DNA of 63,292 nt from an uncultured Prevotellaceae bacterium. Its GTDB lineage: Bacteria; Bacteroidota; Bacteroidia; Bacteroidales; Bacteroidaceae. Below, piece after piece: positions 35,900-46,433 of this stretch. The position numbers were made by a program, and so were the translations under genes. Under the pieces are notes generated by a model that was not told the origin of the DNA, did no database searches, and saw nothing but the letters and a program-made list of their open reading frames with translations. Numbering within the stretch: the stretch's first letter is position 1; the number at the start of each line of letters is the position of its first letter. The DNA lies in assembly GCA_902769805.1 (NCBI GenBank), contig CACXQL010000027.1, positions 1 to 63,292 of the forward strand. Reading direction: 5' to 3'.

Positions 35900-38670
35900 A
35901 GACGTTTTTAGAATATGTAGCCGAAGATATCATCAACAAGTACGGACATGACTTGTCACGTACTGCTATTGTCTTTTCCAACAAGCGAGCCTCTTTGTTT
36001 ATCAATGAATACCTTGCGCGTATAACAGACCGACCGATATGGAGTCCTGCCTATATGACCATCAGCGACCTCTTCAGAATGTATTCTCCACTGATTGTTG
36101 CTGATTCCATTAAACTAGTATGTGACCTACACCAGTCATTTGTTTCCTGTACAGGTATTGATGAGTCACTTGACCATTTCTATGGATGGGGACAACTCTT
36201 ACTTTCGGATTTCGATGATATCGACAAGAACATGGCGGATGCCGACCGTGTCTTTGCTAATCTGCGTGATATACATGAACTCGATGATGTCAGCTATCTC
36301 ACAGACGAACAGCGTTCTATTATCCGACAGTTCTTCAGTAATTTCTCAGAAGAACATAATAGCGAACTGAAAGAGCGTTTTCTCAAGTTATGGTGTCATT
36401 TTGCAGATATCTATCATGATTTCAACAGACGTCTGACATCTCAAGGATTAGCCTACGAGGGACTTCTCTATCGTAATGTCGTAGAGCGTTTGGAAGAGGT
36501 TACCAACTTTAATTATGACCGTTATCTCTTTGTCGGCTTCAATCTTCTGCATAAGACAGAGCAATGTATCTTCAAGCATATGAGACAGGATGGGAAGGCA
36601 TTCTTCTACTGGGATTTTGACCACTATTACATGCAACAGCATGAGGCTGGTTACTACATCTCGCAATACCTGAGCGATTTTCCCAATGAACTTGATATTC
36701 AAAACGATACAATATACAGGCAGTTTCAATGTCCGAAGGAAATTACCTATATCTCTGCCCCTACCGAAAACATTCAGGCACGTTATGTAAGTACATGGCT
36801 CAGAGAGCGTCAGCGATATGCAGACGGTAAACGAACAGCCATTCTTCTCTGTGATGAACATCTTCTGCCTGTTGCCATCCATAGTCTTCCTGCTGAGGTC
36901 GAGAAAGTGAATGTCACGACAGGTTATCCTTTGTCACAGACACCAGCTGCCTCACTGGTGAATCTCTTGATGGCATTACAGACTGGAGGCAACAGTTATC
37001 GACTGGTGAATGCCCTCCGCCGACATCCTTATGCGAGATATCTGACTGACGAACTCATAAAGAGTTGTGAGGCAGAGGGACTCTTCCAGACAGAAGCCGT
37101 CCTGCAGTGGATAGCACGTATCTTACAGCATGTAGCAGAACAAGCCCATGAGAATACAGAGACTACTGACAATAATACGGCATTGCGTGATGAGTCTTTG
37201 TTCCGTGCCTATACCTTGGTAAACCGTTTGATAGGATTGGTAGGCAACGGTGACCTGAGTGTCAGTCTCTCTACCCTGCAGCATCTTGTCATGCAGTTGA
37301 TACAGTCTACCTCTATTCCATTTCATGGAGAACCAGCGGAAGGTATACAGGTGATGGGTATCTTGGAGTCGCGCAACCTCGATTTCGATCACATCTTGAT
37401 GTTATCCTGTAACGAGGGGAATATGCCTAAGGGTGTCAATGACAGTTCTTTTATTCCACATAGTCTGCGAAAGGCATATGAGTTGACAACCATAGACCAT
37501 AAGACAGCCATCTATGCCTATTATTTCCATCGTCTACTGCAACGTGCTTCGGATATCACATTAGTTTACAATCATGCGACAGATGAGGGGCATACTGGTG
37601 AGATGAGCCGTTTCATGCTTCAGTTATTGGTGGAAAGTGGTCATCCCATCAGACAATTCACTTTGAAGGCAGGACAACAGACCATTACGAGGGATGCAGA
37701 AGCAGTAGAGAAAACACCTCAGGTTCTGGAACTGTTGATGGAACGCTTCGCTAAGAAACCTGATACACAACATGCTTTGTTGACACCTACTGCCATTAAC
37801 ACCTACCGTCGTTGTCCGTTGAGTTTCTTCTATCGTTATGTCGGAGGACTTAAGGAGTCTGATGAGGAGGAAGTGCAGATTGACGACCGTATCTTCGGAC
37901 TGGTGTTTCATGCTGCTTCTCAGTATATCTATGAGCAGATGATGCAACAAGGACATCGAATAGAGAAGACACAGATACAACAGGTGTTGCAATCAAAGAT
38001 AGCGATAGAGATGGCTGTGGATAAGGCTTTCCGTGAACAGATTCCTGACATGAAAGAGTATCACGGATTACAACTCATCAACCGTGAGGTTATCATACAC
38101 TATGTTCGTCAATTACTGGAGATCGATCTACGACTGGCTCCATTCACTATCCATCATCTGGAGTATGAGGTAGTAGACGACTGGATTATTCGGCAGGGTG
38201 ACAAGGAGATTACAACAACTATTGGTGGTAGTATAGACCGTTTGGATGCCGTAGAGACAGAGGGTGTGGAACGTATTCGTGTGATTGACTATAAGACAGG
38301 AGGTGGAAAAGTCACTTACTTACCAGATTTAGAAAGCATCTTTGAGTCTGGCGAAGGACACAACAACTATTATCTCCAGACCTTATTATATAGTAGTATT
38401 GTCAGACAGGACTCGAAACTCAACAAGGAACAACTGCCTGTCAGTCCTGCCCTACTCTTCATCCAGCATTCAGCAGGTGAAGACTATGACCCCACCCTTT
38501 ATTTCGGGAAAGAAAAGATTGTGGATGTAGAACCATATATACAGCCATTTACAGAGATGCTGCATACCACTATTGACGAAATCTTCAATCCTGACGAACC
38601 CTTTAAACCTGTTGAGGACACCAAGCCTTGTCGTTTCTGTCCTTATGCGCAGTTATGTGGAAGGGATTAG
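35896..38670 (+). CDS. addB: AddB-type nuclease subunit with iron-sulfur motif
   Basis: A 924-residue partner of AddA. The N-terminal helicase-like body lacks a clean Walker A motif, as expected for the Bacteroidetes AddB. The C-terminal PD-(D/E)XK nuclease has GGSIDRLDAVETEG and VIDYKTGGGK. Cysteines fit the AddB iron-sulfur staple: one in YRRCPLSFFYRY (about residue 640) and three in PCRFCPYAQLC (C-x2-C-x5-C) at the very end. It starts within addA (ATGA) and its stop overlaps the convergent MFS gene. Confidence 0.88.
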   Translation: MKTFLEYVAEDIINKYGHDLSRTAIVFSNKRASLFINEYLARITDRPIWSPAYMTISDLFRMYSPLIVADSIKLVCDLHQSFVSCTGIDESLDHFYGWGQLLLSDFDDIDKNMADADRVFANLRDIHELDDVSYLTDEQRSIIRQFFSNFSEEHNSELKERFLKLWCHFADIYHDFNRRLTSQGLAYEGLLYRNVVERLEEVTNFNYDRYLFVGFNLLHKTEQCIFKHMRQDGKAFFYWDFDHYYMQQHEAGYYISQYLSDFPNELDIQNDTIYRQFQCPKEITYISAPTENIQARYVSTWLRERQRYADGKRTAILLCDEHLLPVAIHSLPAEVEKVNVTTGYPLSQTPAASLVNLLMALQTGGNSYRLVNALRRHPYARYLTDELIKSCEAEGLFQTEAVLQWIARILQHVAEQAHENTETTDNNTALRDESLFRAYTLVNRLIGLVGNGDLSVSLSTLQHLVMQLIQSTSIPFHGEPAEGIQVMGILESRNLDFDHILMLSCNEGNMPKGVNDSSFIPHSLRKAYELTTIDHKTAIYAYYFHRLLQRASDITLVYNHATDEGHTGEMSRFMLQLLVESGHPIRQFTLKAGQQTITRDAEAVEKTPQVLELLMERFAKKPDTQHALLTPTAINTYRRCPLSFFYRYVGGLKESDEEEVQIDDRIFGLVFHAASQYIYEQMMQQGHRIEKTQIQQVLQSKIAIEMAVDKAFREQIPDMKEYHGLQLINREVIIHYVRQLLEIDLRLAPFTIHHLEYEVVDDWIIRQGDKEITTTIGGSIDRLDAVETEGVERIRVIDYKTGGGKVTYLPDLESIFESGEGHNNYYLQTLLYSSIVRQDSKLNKEQLPVSPALLFIQHSAGEDYDPTLYFGKEKIVDVEPYIQPFTEMLHTTIDEIFNPDEPFKPVEDTKPCRFCPYAQLCGRD

Positions 38671-39842
38671 CGATTCTTATGTTTCATGAACCATGAGTGT
38701 GTCAGCACATTGTACATCAACAAGGCAAATACAGACAATATCAAGGCAAGTAATATCGTACTGAAAGGCAATTGCTCATTCAGTCCATAGGCAATACCGA
38801 TGCCGATGGCAAGACCTGTCTCCCAGGCAAGCATGAAGGTACTCTGTGAAGTACCGCGCTGACAATGACGACTGAGTTTTATGAAGAATAGCAGGAAACG
38901 GGACCCAATGATACCTGTTGCCATTCCCGTAAAGGCTGACGAGATATACGAGGCAACCTCAGTGTGTTGTGTCAGCATGATGAGTTGGGCAGCAATCATC
39001 AAAATGAGTCCAGTGACAACCTCACTTTTAAGTTCCGCATCCCTGAACATAAAACGCTGGGCAAGCAGTGCAAGCAGAAAACCTACCATCAGCATACCAT
39101 AGGCAACGATATCCATTTGCACCAACATCATACCCAAAGCCAAAGTGATAAGTAATAGGTTGATAAACAAAATCCAACCATGCCCCAACATAAAACGGTC
39201 ATTGCTGAAGAGATGGGTATGTTCTTCTGGTGCACGGAAAGGGAATTCCACCAGACTTATCAGGACTAAAGCAAAAGCAGCACAGCCCATTGCCACTATG
39301 ATAACGGTATTGAAGTCCCACAGGCGCATAATGAGAATACCAGCTAAAGGACCAAGTGAAAGAGCAAAGCGGCCAAACCATGAGGCACTGTGATTGGCTT
39401 CTGTGCGCTGATACGATTCACAGGTGTCTATCACCAATGTACTGGAAAGTACCATCTGTGCCAATCCAAAAGAAGCACCTAATACGAAACGCTGTAACAG
39501 GATTAACCAGAACTCAACGAACTCACTCTTCAGTGTGTCAATATACCAAAGGCATCCTAAGCAGGCGATGAGTGCCAAGATGGCCCAATGATATACCATA
39601 TTCCGACGATAACGCTGTACCAAGAAGGAACAGAATGGTCCTAAAAGATAGAGTCCGAAAGCAAAGACCCCCATAGACATACCTGTCTCCACTGGCGAGA
39701 AGTTCTCTTCTTCCATCAGCCATACTGGTAAAACAGGGATGAGCATATAGACTGCCATCGACAAAAACAGATTGGCAACAGCCAACTGCCAGAACTCCCG
39801 ATGCCAGAGTTTTATATGTACAGGTGTGTTTTGACTATTCAA
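38667..39842 (-). CDS. MFS transporter
   Basis: A 391-residue integral membrane protein with about twelve transmembrane helices in two halves joined by a loop near residue 195-215. The first half has FGLYLLGPFCSFLVQRYRR, which resembles the MFS loop 2-3 signature GxxxDRxGRR. It is probably an exporter of drugs or metabolites. The substrate cannot be read from the sequence. It converges with addB, and its start is followed upstream by a spacer repeat and panB, which run on the same strand. Confidence 0.85.
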   Translation of the reverse strand: MNSQNTPVHIKLWHREFWQLAVANLFLSMAVYMLIPVLPVWLMEEENFSPVETGMSMGVFAFGLYLLGPFCSFLVQRYRRNMVYHWAILALIACLGCLWYIDTLKSEFVEFWLILLQRFVLGASFGLAQMVLSSTLVIDTCESYQRTEANHSASWFGRFALSLGPLAGILIMRLWDFNTVIIVAMGCAAFALVLISLVEFPFRAPEEHTHLFSNDRFMLGHGWILFINLLLITLALGMMLVQMDIVAYGMLMVGFLLALLAQRFMFRDAELKSEVVTGLILMIAAQLIMLTQHTEVASYISSAFTGMATGIIGSRFLLFFIKLSRHCQRGTSQSTFMLAWETGLAIGIGIAYGLNEQLPFSTILLALILSVFALLMYNVLTHSWFMKHKNR

Positions 39843-39893
39843 TGCTTAAAAACCTTAAACCTTAGACTTTTGTCCTTTGACCTTAGACCTTAA
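39843..39893 (-). repeat. AAGGTCTAAGGTCAAAGGAC-type spacer
   Basis: Read on the minus strand, AAGGTCTAAGGTCAAAGG, then ACAAAAGTCTAAGGTTTAAGG, fill the gap between panB and the MFS gene. A related plus-strand spacer (AAGGTCAAAGGACTAAGGTC) lies at 49213-49240. Confidence 0.65.
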
Positions 39894-40711
39894 TACGACT
39901 CAGACTCATTAGGAAAATCTCCATTCTTCACGTCTGCGACATAACTACCGATAGCATCTGTCATGACAGTATTTAGGTCGGCATAACGACGGAGGAAACG
40001 TGGTGAGAAACCTTGTGTCATTCCCAGCATATCGGCAATAACGAGGATTTGTCCGTCTGTACCATTACCTGCTCCGATACCAATCGTCGGCACACTGATT
40101 TCCCTCGAAACCTCGGCTGCAAGTTTTGCAGGCACTTTCTCCAATACAATGGAGAAACAACCTATTTCTGCTAACATTTTCGCATCCGAGATAAGTTTAT
40201 CAGCCTCTTCCTGTTCCTTGGCACGAACAGCATACGTTCCGAACTTATTGATACTCTGTGGTGTCAGTCCTAAATGTCCCATAACAGGAATACCTGCTTC
40301 TAAGATACGCTTCACAGTATCAGCAATCTCTACACCACCTTCCAGTTTCAGGGCATCGCATCCGCTCTCCTTCATGATACGGATAGCATTGCTTACACCT
40401 TCTGCGGCATTCACCTGATAACTACCGAAAGGCATGTCACAGACGACCAAAGCACGATTGACAGCCTTCACTACCGAACGGGCATGATATATCATCTGAT
40501 CAATGGTAATAGGCAGTGTTGTCTGGTTACCTGCCATTACATTCGAGGCAGAGTCACCAATCAAGATACCGTCAATACCAGCCCGATCAACAATACCTGC
40601 TGTTGTGAAATCGTATGATGTCAACATAGAGATTTTCTCTCCCTTCTGTTTCATCTCGATAAACCTATGTGTGGTCACCTTACGTGAGTCACTTACCAAA
40701 TATCCTGCCAT
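39890..40711 (-). CDS. panB: 3-methyl-2-oxobutanoate hydroxymethyltransferase
   Basis: First committed step of pantothenate synthesis, moving a hydroxymethyl group onto 2-oxoisovalerate. The 273-residue length and the motifs [47 protein letters not shown] and [16 protein letters not shown] (with the metal-binding Asp and Lys/Glu environment) are those of PanB. It is encoded on the same strand as leuB and the TPR gene, 17 bases after the latter. Its substrate comes from the branched-chain amino-acid pathway, so its position downstream of the leu genes is sensible. Confidence 0.95.
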   Translation of the reverse strand: MAGYLVSDSRKVTTHRFIEMKQKGEKISMLTSYDFTTAGIVDRAGIDGILIGDSASNVMAGNQTTLPITIDQMIYHARSVVKAVNRALVVCDMPFGSYQVNAAEGVSNAIRIMKESGCDALKLEGGVEIADTVKRILEAGIPVMGHLGLTPQSINKFGTYAVRAKEQEEADKLISDAKMLAEIGCFSIVLEKVPAKLAAEVSREISVPTIGIGAGNGTDGQILVIADMLGMTQGFSPRFLRRYADLNTVMTDAIGSYVADVKNGDFPNESESY

Positions 40712-40727
40712 ATTCTTATTCTATATT

Positions 40728-41432
40728 TTAACGTTTAACCTTTAATCTCTTATAATATTCTCGTACTGCTCCCTGATTAACTCCCCTACCCACTAACTTA
40801 TCGAGTTCGCGTCGAGCTGCATCGTTCTTACCCATCCGGATAAGTACATCGATATATGACAGCTGATAGTCAAAGTTTGTTGGGTCCAGTTTTGATACTT
40901 GTTCCCAGTCATAGAGGGCAGCCTCATATCGCTGCATATCAGTTTCCAGTGAGGCACGAGCGACATAGCCTGCAATAGAGTCAGGATGCTGTTCCACAAC
41001 AATATTCAACAAGTCAAGTGCATCATTCCTCTTCCCCATCAACTGATACACATATGACAATCCTAAGCGTGCTTCAAGATGTGTGGGTTTCTCCAACAAT
41101 ATATCATTATAGTCATTCTTCGCCAAGTCATAACGACGCATATGGGTGTAAGCATAGGCACGGTAGAATAAGGCCGTGAGGTTCTTCTCATCATGTTGAA
41201 GAACAGTTTTGTACTCATCTACAGCAAACTCCCACTGCTGCAACTCCAAATTGACTGCCGCCTTTCGCATATGCAAGTCGACACTATAGGGTGACTGAGC
41301 TATCTGCTGATTAAGAAAATTCAGCGAGTCGCGCCATTCTTGGTTGGTTTGAGCTTGTACTGCATGCTGCTGAAAGACAGCAACAGACAGAACAAACAAC
41401 ATCAAGCCTTTTTGATATAATCTACGATCCAT
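40728..41432 (-). CDS. Secreted TPR protein
   Basis: A 234-residue protein: signal peptide ([20 protein letters not shown] with AQA near 27), then about five tetratricopeptide repeats (for example [40 protein letters not shown]). An internal ATG at 41402 overlaps the leuB stop as TGATG and would give coupling, but loses the basic head of the signal peptide. I keep the longer form, which overlaps leuB by 31 bases. Function unknown; TPRs suggest a protein-binding scaffold in the periplasm. Confidence 0.75.
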   Translation of the reverse strand: MDRRLYQKGLMLFVLSVAVFQQHAVQAQTNQEWRDSLNFLNQQIAQSPYSVDLHMRKAAVNLELQQWEFAVDEYKTVLQHDEKNLTALFYRAYAYTHMRRYDLAKNDYNDILLEKPTHLEARLGLSYVYQLMGKRNDALDLLNIVVEQHPDSIAGYVARASLETDMQRYEAALYDWEQVSKLDPTNFDYQLSYIDVLIRMGKNDAARRELDKLVGRGVNQGAVREYYKRLKVKR

Positions 41433-42407
41433 GCACCTACCTCTTTGGTACCATATTTAGCACCGCCTTCAACCTGAATCTCTGGAGTACGCACATTGGC
41501 ATCAAGGGAGGCATTGACAGCCTCACGAATCAAAGTTCCCTCCTTCGTCAAGCCAAAGTGCTCCAGCAACATGGCGGCAGAGAGAATCTCTGCAAGCGGA
41601 TTGGCAAGGTTTTGTCCTGCTGCCTGTGGCCATGAGCCATGAACAGGTTCAAACAATGGAGTATGCATCAGTCAGGATATCACCAAAAGTGTTCTCCGTC
41701 ACAATGACATCAAAGAAGCGAGGCTCTGTCAGTACACGCATGGAGGCATTGTCAATAAACATATAATCTGTGTTCACGTCTGGATACTGCGACTCCATCT
41801 CTTTGGCAATCTGACGCCACAGACGAGAACTTGCCAGTACATTTGCCTTATCCACCACTGTCAAGTGTTTCTTGCGTTTCTGTGCGGTCTCGAAAGCAAC
41901 CTTCAGGATACGCTCAATCTCTGGACGAGTATAGATATCCGTATCATAAGCCTTGTCGTTGTCCTGGTATTTCTCGCCAAAATACATACCACCAGTTAAT
42001 TCACGGATGACGACAAAGTCAGCACCTTTCAACAACTCATCTTTCAGTGGACTCTTATGCAACAGGCAATCGAAAGTAGCCACAGGACGGACGTTAGCAA
42101 ACAAACCAAGTTTCTTACGCATGGCAAGCAATCCCTGCTCAGGGCGTACTTTTGCCGTGGGGTTGTTATCAAAACGAAGGTCACCGACTGCTGCAAACAA
42201 TACGGCATCGGCACGCATACAGACATCATGGGTAGCCTCAGGATATGGATCCCCTACCGCATCAATGGCATGGGCACCACACAGTGCCTCCTCATACTCA
42301 AACTCATGTCCACACTTCTCGGCAATAGCATCCAAGACAGCTACTCCCTGTTTCATAATCTCTGGTCCTATTCCGTCACCAGGAAGAACAGCAATTTTCA
42401 GTTTCAT
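41402..42407 (-). pseudogene. leuB: 3-isopropylmalate dehydrogenase gene with internal deletion
   Basis: Oxidative decarboxylation in leucine synthesis. The first 247 codons (from 42407) match Leu[20 protein letters not shown] at the start and [11 protein letters not shown] at the end. The frame then reads into a stop at 41649. The remaining C-terminus, [20 protein letters not shown] onward, is in another frame and ends at 41402. Family members have about 20 residues more between GDILTD and TP. A deletion of roughly 60 bases near 41664 that also shifts the frame explains it. The rest is well conserved, so the lesion is recent or artefactual. Confidence 0.88.
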
Positions 42408-42415
42408 ACAATACC

Positions 42416-43987
42416 TTATTTGTTATTTAATTCTTTCTCTACAATATTCAGCATCTTGAAGGTTGCCTTGATAGCAGCTTCGGTCTGGTCGGCATCCAAG
42501 CCACGTGTACGAAGAAGTCCGTCGTTATAATGCCATGTAATAACAGTCTGTACCAAAGCATCTGTACGACCACCTGGAGGAATACTGACCTGATAGTTAG
42601 CCAAGATTGGGAATGTGCGGTTGAGGTATTTCTTGTAGATATAGCGCAAGACCTTAACAAAAGCATCATACTGACCATCACCGACAGCACTACCCTCATA
42701 TTGTTTCCCATTAATCTCGACTTTAACATTAGCACCAGGACGAAGACCATAAGCAGTTGAAACGACATAACTTACAAGTCTAACTTTATCTTCTGGCGCA
42801 TCGTGTTTCAAGACATCACTAACGATATACGGTAAGTCCTCTTGTGTCACAATCTCCTTCTTGTCACCTAGTTCTGTGATACGTTGTGTAACGCGACGAG
42901 TTTGTTCTGGAGTCAATTCAAGTCCTAGTTCCTCCAAGTTCTTGGCAATATTCGCCTTACCACTATTCTTGCCCAAAGCATATTCGCGTTTGCGACCAAA
43001 ACGCTCAGGAACAAGATCATTATAATATAGTTTGTCTTTAGAGTCACCATCAGCATGAACACCAGCTACCTGCGTGAAGACATTCTCTCCGACAATAGGC
43101 TGGTTGGGAGCCACTGCTATACCGCTATAGCCCTCCACCATACGACTGATACCATTCAATTGACTCTCGTCGATATTCGTCTTCGCATGAAACTGGTCTT
43201 TTAGGATAGCTTGCACACTCGCCATTGGTGCATTGCCGCAACGCTCACCCAGACCATTGACTGTTACATGCAATCCTTTGGCACCGCTGAGTACTGCAGC
43301 AAGGGAATTTGAGACGGCAAGATCATAATCATTATGGGCATGGAAGTCAAAATGTGCCCCGGGATAACGCTTAATCATCTTGCGAAAATACTCGATGACC
43401 TGTAAGGGATTCATCACACCGAGCGTATCAGGGAGCATAAAGCGGTGTATGGCAGAGGAAGTCAACGTATCCATCAATTGATAGACATAGTCGGGAGAAT
43501 CTTTCATACCATTGCTCCAGTCTTCCAGATAAAGATTAACGGACAGACCTTTCTCCGTTGCATAACGTACAGTATCATGTATGTCAGCAATATGTTCCTC
43601 TGGTGTCTTGTGTAACTGATGGACACAATGTTTCAACGAACCTTTAGCAAGGAGGTTGATGACCTTACAACCACAGTCGGCAATCCAGTCGATAGATTTT
43701 CCGCCATCTACGAAACCAAGCACCTCTACCCTATCCAATTTATCTATCTGACGAGCATAACGACAAATCATCTTCACTGCCTCTTTCTCACCTTCGCTGA
43801 CTCGTGCAGAAGCAATCTCTATACGGTCGACATTGACATCACGTAACAGCATACGTGCCATCATCAATTTCTCATGAGGCAAAAATGACACACCGTTGGT
43901 TTGTTCACCATCACGGAGCGTTGAGTCCATAATCTCAACAAAAGGATGGATACGCTGAGAAGCGTTTATGCGTTCTGCTGTTCCCAT
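42416..43987 (-). CDS. Citramalate/2-isopropylmalate synthase family enzyme
   Basis: A 523-residue acyltransferase of the DRE-TIM family. The signature is [16 protein letters not shown], with HAHNDYDLA as the metal-binding histidines and [13 protein letters not shown]-terminal LeuA regulatory-type domain is present (about 390-515). A genuine leuA sits upstream, so this second copy probably makes (R)-citramalate from pyruvate for isoleucine, using LeuC, LeuD and LeuB for later steps. That assignment is inference from context. It overlaps leuD by 22 bases and precedes leuB by eight. Confidence 0.85.
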   Translation of the reverse strand: MGTAERINASQRIHPFVEIMDSTLRDGEQTNGVSFLPHEKLMMARMLLRDVNVDRIEIASARVSEGEKEAVKMICRYARQIDKLDRVEVLGFVDGGKSIDWIADCGCKVINLLAKGSLKHCVHQLHKTPEEHIADIHDTVRYATEKGLSVNLYLEDWSNGMKDSPDYVYQLMDTLTSSAIHRFMLPDTLGVMNPLQVIEYFRKMIKRYPGAHFDFHAHNDYDLAVSNSLAAVLSGAKGLHVTVNGLGERCGNAPMASVQAILKDQFHAKTNIDESQLNGISRMVEGYSGIAVAPNQPIVGENVFTQVAGVHADGDSKDKLYYNDLVPERFGRKREYALGKNSGKANIAKNLEELGLELTPEQTRRVTQRITELGDKKEIVTQEDLPYIVSDVLKHDAPEDKVRLVSYVVSTAYGLRPGANVKVEINGKQYEGSAVGDGQYDAFVKVLRYIYKKYLNRTFPILANYQVSIPPGGRTDALVQTVITWHYNDGLLRTRGLDADQTEAAIKATFKMLNIVEKELNNK

Positions 43988-44562
43988 TGTTCTATCTTAT
44001 CCTTGTTTTGGATAAGGAAGTCGATGTCGTCCAATCCATTAATCAGACAGTGTTTCTTGTAGCCGTTAATCTCAAAATTCTCCTGTCTTCCAGTAGCTTT
44101 GTTAGTGACCGTCTGATTAGGAAGGTCCACTTCCACCTCCATCTTAGGATTCTGCTTGATACTATCGAAAAGTTCTGTGAGGAAGTCCTCGCTGACAACA
44201 ACAGGTAAAACAAAGTTATTCAGTTCGTTGTTCTTGTGAATATCCGCAAAGAAACTACTGATAACCACACGAAAGCCATAGCCAGCTATGGCCCATGCAG
44301 CATGCTCACGACTGGAACCACTACCGAAATTCTTGCCAGCCACGAGGATACAACCGCTATAGGTGGGATCGTTCAGTACGAAGTTCTTATTAATAGTACC
44401 GTCGGCATTGTAACGCCAGTCACGGAAGAGGTTGTCACCAAAGAAACTCTCCTCACGTGTCGTTGCCTTCAGGAAACGGGCGGGAATAATCTGGTCAGTG
44501 TCCACATTTTCCAAAGGAAGGGGCACACAGGTGGATGTAATAACATTGAATTTCTGTTTCAT
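43966..44562 (-). CDS. leuD: 3-isopropylmalate dehydratase small subunit
   Basis: The swivel-domain subunit (198 residues) that pairs with LeuC to isomerise isopropylmalate. Conserved segments: PLPLENVDTDQIIPARFLK, GKNFGSGSSREHAAWAIAGY (substrate-recognition loop) and GFRVVISSFFADI. The frame is intact. A lipoprotein gene, not leuC, precedes it, overlapping by four bases (ATGA). Confidence 0.95.
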   Translation of the reverse strand: MKQKFNVITSTCVPLPLENVDTDQIIPARFLKATTREESFFGDNLFRDWRYNADGTINKNFVLNDPTYSGCILVAGKNFGSGSSREHAAWAIAGYGFRVVISSFFADIHKNNELNNFVLPVVVSEDFLTELFDSIKQNPKMEVEVDLPNQTVTNKATGRQENFEINGYKKHCLINGLDDIDFLIQNKDKIEQWEQQNA

Positions 44563-45077
44563 ATTAACCTTGTTTCGTTTATGAGCGAATCTACTGATTC
44601 GGGTACAACTGCCTTAAAAACCGATGACAAATCTCCATTTCCCACATGAAGCGTTCCAGATTCACCGTCACAATGATACACATAGCCATTAAAGACTATT
44701 TCACTCTGTGAATACTTCAGCAATGTTTCGCTGTAACCACCAGAACAAGCACTCTTCTTCTCTTTTTTGAGTTCTATGTCCATACCATTCAAGGTGGTTT
44801 CTATCTCTGCCAGTTTGTTCTGGCAGTAGGTCTTCCGCAACAACACTTCGTCATAGGTGCTGACGGTGAAGACAGTCGTATCTGCACTGACCTCAATAGA
44901 GTAACTGCGATGATAGTCTGGAGGCACACTCCTGTCGCCATATCGATAGACATATTTCGTGATTTTAACCTTCTTGTCTTGTTGGATATTCCTGCTAACA
45001 TTTGAACAGGCAGCAACAAATACCACTAACAGAAAGGCTAAGAAGAGCAATGTGCTATATAGAAAGAATTTGCTCAT
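44559..45077 (-). CDS. Unrecognised lipoprotein inserted in the leu operon
   Basis: A 172-residue product. An N-terminal hydrophobic segment ends with a lipobox-like VFVAAC, so lipid attachment at Cys24 is likely. The mature part has a basic stretch (QQDKKVKITKYVYRYGD), then charged and polar segments with several Cys (about 97, 119 and 146) and no domain I can name. It sits 12 bases after leuC and overlaps leuD by four bases, so it is cotranscribed with amino-acid genes, which is unusual for an envelope protein. Role unknown. Confidence 0.65.
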   Translation of the reverse strand: MSKFFLYSTLLFLAFLLVVFVAACSNVSRNIQQDKKVKITKYVYRYGDRSVPPDYHRSYSIEVSADTTVFTVSTYDEVLLRKTYCQNKLAEIETTLNGMDIELKKEKKSACSGGYSETLLKYSQSEIVFNGYVYHCDGESGTLHVGNGDLSSVFKAVVPESVDSLINETRLI

Positions 45078-45089
45078 CGTACACTGATT

Positions 45090-46432
45090 TTATAATAAAA
45101 AAACACGTGGATCTGTAATGACTCCTGTGACTGCTGCTGCTGCGGCTACTAAGGGAGAGCAAAGGATGGTACGACTGCCAGGTCCTTGACGTCCCTCGAA
45201 ATTACGATTGGATGTTGACACACAATATTTACCTGCAGGCACCTTGTCATCATTCATGGCAAGACAGGCAGAACAACCTGGTTGACGAATCTCGAAGCCA
45301 GCCTCCTCCAACACCTTGTCAATACCCTCTTCACGAATCTGACGATCGACAGCCCAAGAACCAGGTACCAATAAGGCGATGACGTTTTCAGCTTTCTTAC
45401 GTCCTTTAACAATAGACGCAAAGGCACGAAAATCTTCTATGCGACCATTAGTGCATGCACCAAGGAAAATGTAATCGATAGGTTTACCCAATAGGCACTC
45501 ACCTGCCTTGAAGCCCATATAGTTCAATGCTTTTTCAAAGCCTTGTTCAGGCGATTTAGCCTGAACGGCATTTGCAGGAATTTGTTCTGTAATACCGATA
45601 CCCATACCAGGGTTGGTACCATAAGTGATACGTGGTTCAATATCGTTGGCATCAAATGTCAGTTCCTTGTCAAATACGGCATCATCGCCACTCTTCAAGG
45701 TCTTCCAGTAGGCAACAGCTTTGTCCCAGTCATCACCCTTAGGAGCGAACTCTTTACCTTTTATATAATTAAAGGTCACCTCATCGGGAGCAACGAAACC
45801 GCCACGGGCACCCATCTCAATAGAGAGGTTACAGAGAGTCAAACGTCCTTCCATAGATAATGAGGTAATGACATCACCTGCATACTCGACAAAATAGCCT
45901 GTGGCACCTGAGGTGGTTAACTGACTCATCAGAAAGAGGGCGACATCCTTTGCCGTCACACCCTTCTGCAACTGTCCATTGAGCGTAATACGCCCGAGGT
46001 TCCAATTCCAAAGGCAACGGCACCTATGGCACCGTGTGTAGAAGTGTGTGAATCGCCACAGACAATCGTCATTCCAGGCAAAGACAAGCCTTTCTCAGGA
46101 CCTACAACATGAATGATGCCATTTGACTTATCCATCATGCCATAGTGTGTCAAACCGAAATCCTTGGCATTCTGAGCCAAAGTGCTCACCTGCTTTGCTG
46201 ATACAGGATCCTCGATAGGTTTGTCCTGATCGTGCGTCGGAGTGTTATGGTCGGGCATGCAATAAATATGGTCAGGACGGAAACATTTCAGTCCACGAGC
46301 GCGCATGCCATCGAAAGCCTGTGGTGAAGTCACCTCATGACAGTACAGACGGTCGATATACAACTGGGTGGGACCGTCTTCCACTTTTTGGACGACATGC
46401 TTATCCCAAATTTTATCGAATAATGTGTTCAT
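45090..46432 (-). pseudogene. leuC: 3-isopropylmalate dehydratase large subunit gene with internal deletion
   Basis: LeuC carries the 4Fe-4S centre of isopropylmalate isomerase. Codons 1-146 ([15 protein letters not shown] to AVAFGIGTS) match the family, including [12 protein letters not shown]. The frame then stops at 45956. The rest resumes in another frame at about 45985 ([19 protein letters not shown]) and runs to the stop at 45090, keeping the Cys motifs [11 protein letters not shown] and [11 protein letters not shown]. About 19 residues (the segment starting EVEMV in relatives) are missing, together with the frame. This is roughly a 58-base deletion near 45993. I start at the ATG at 46432. 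Confidence 0.88.
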
Positions 46433-46433
46433 C

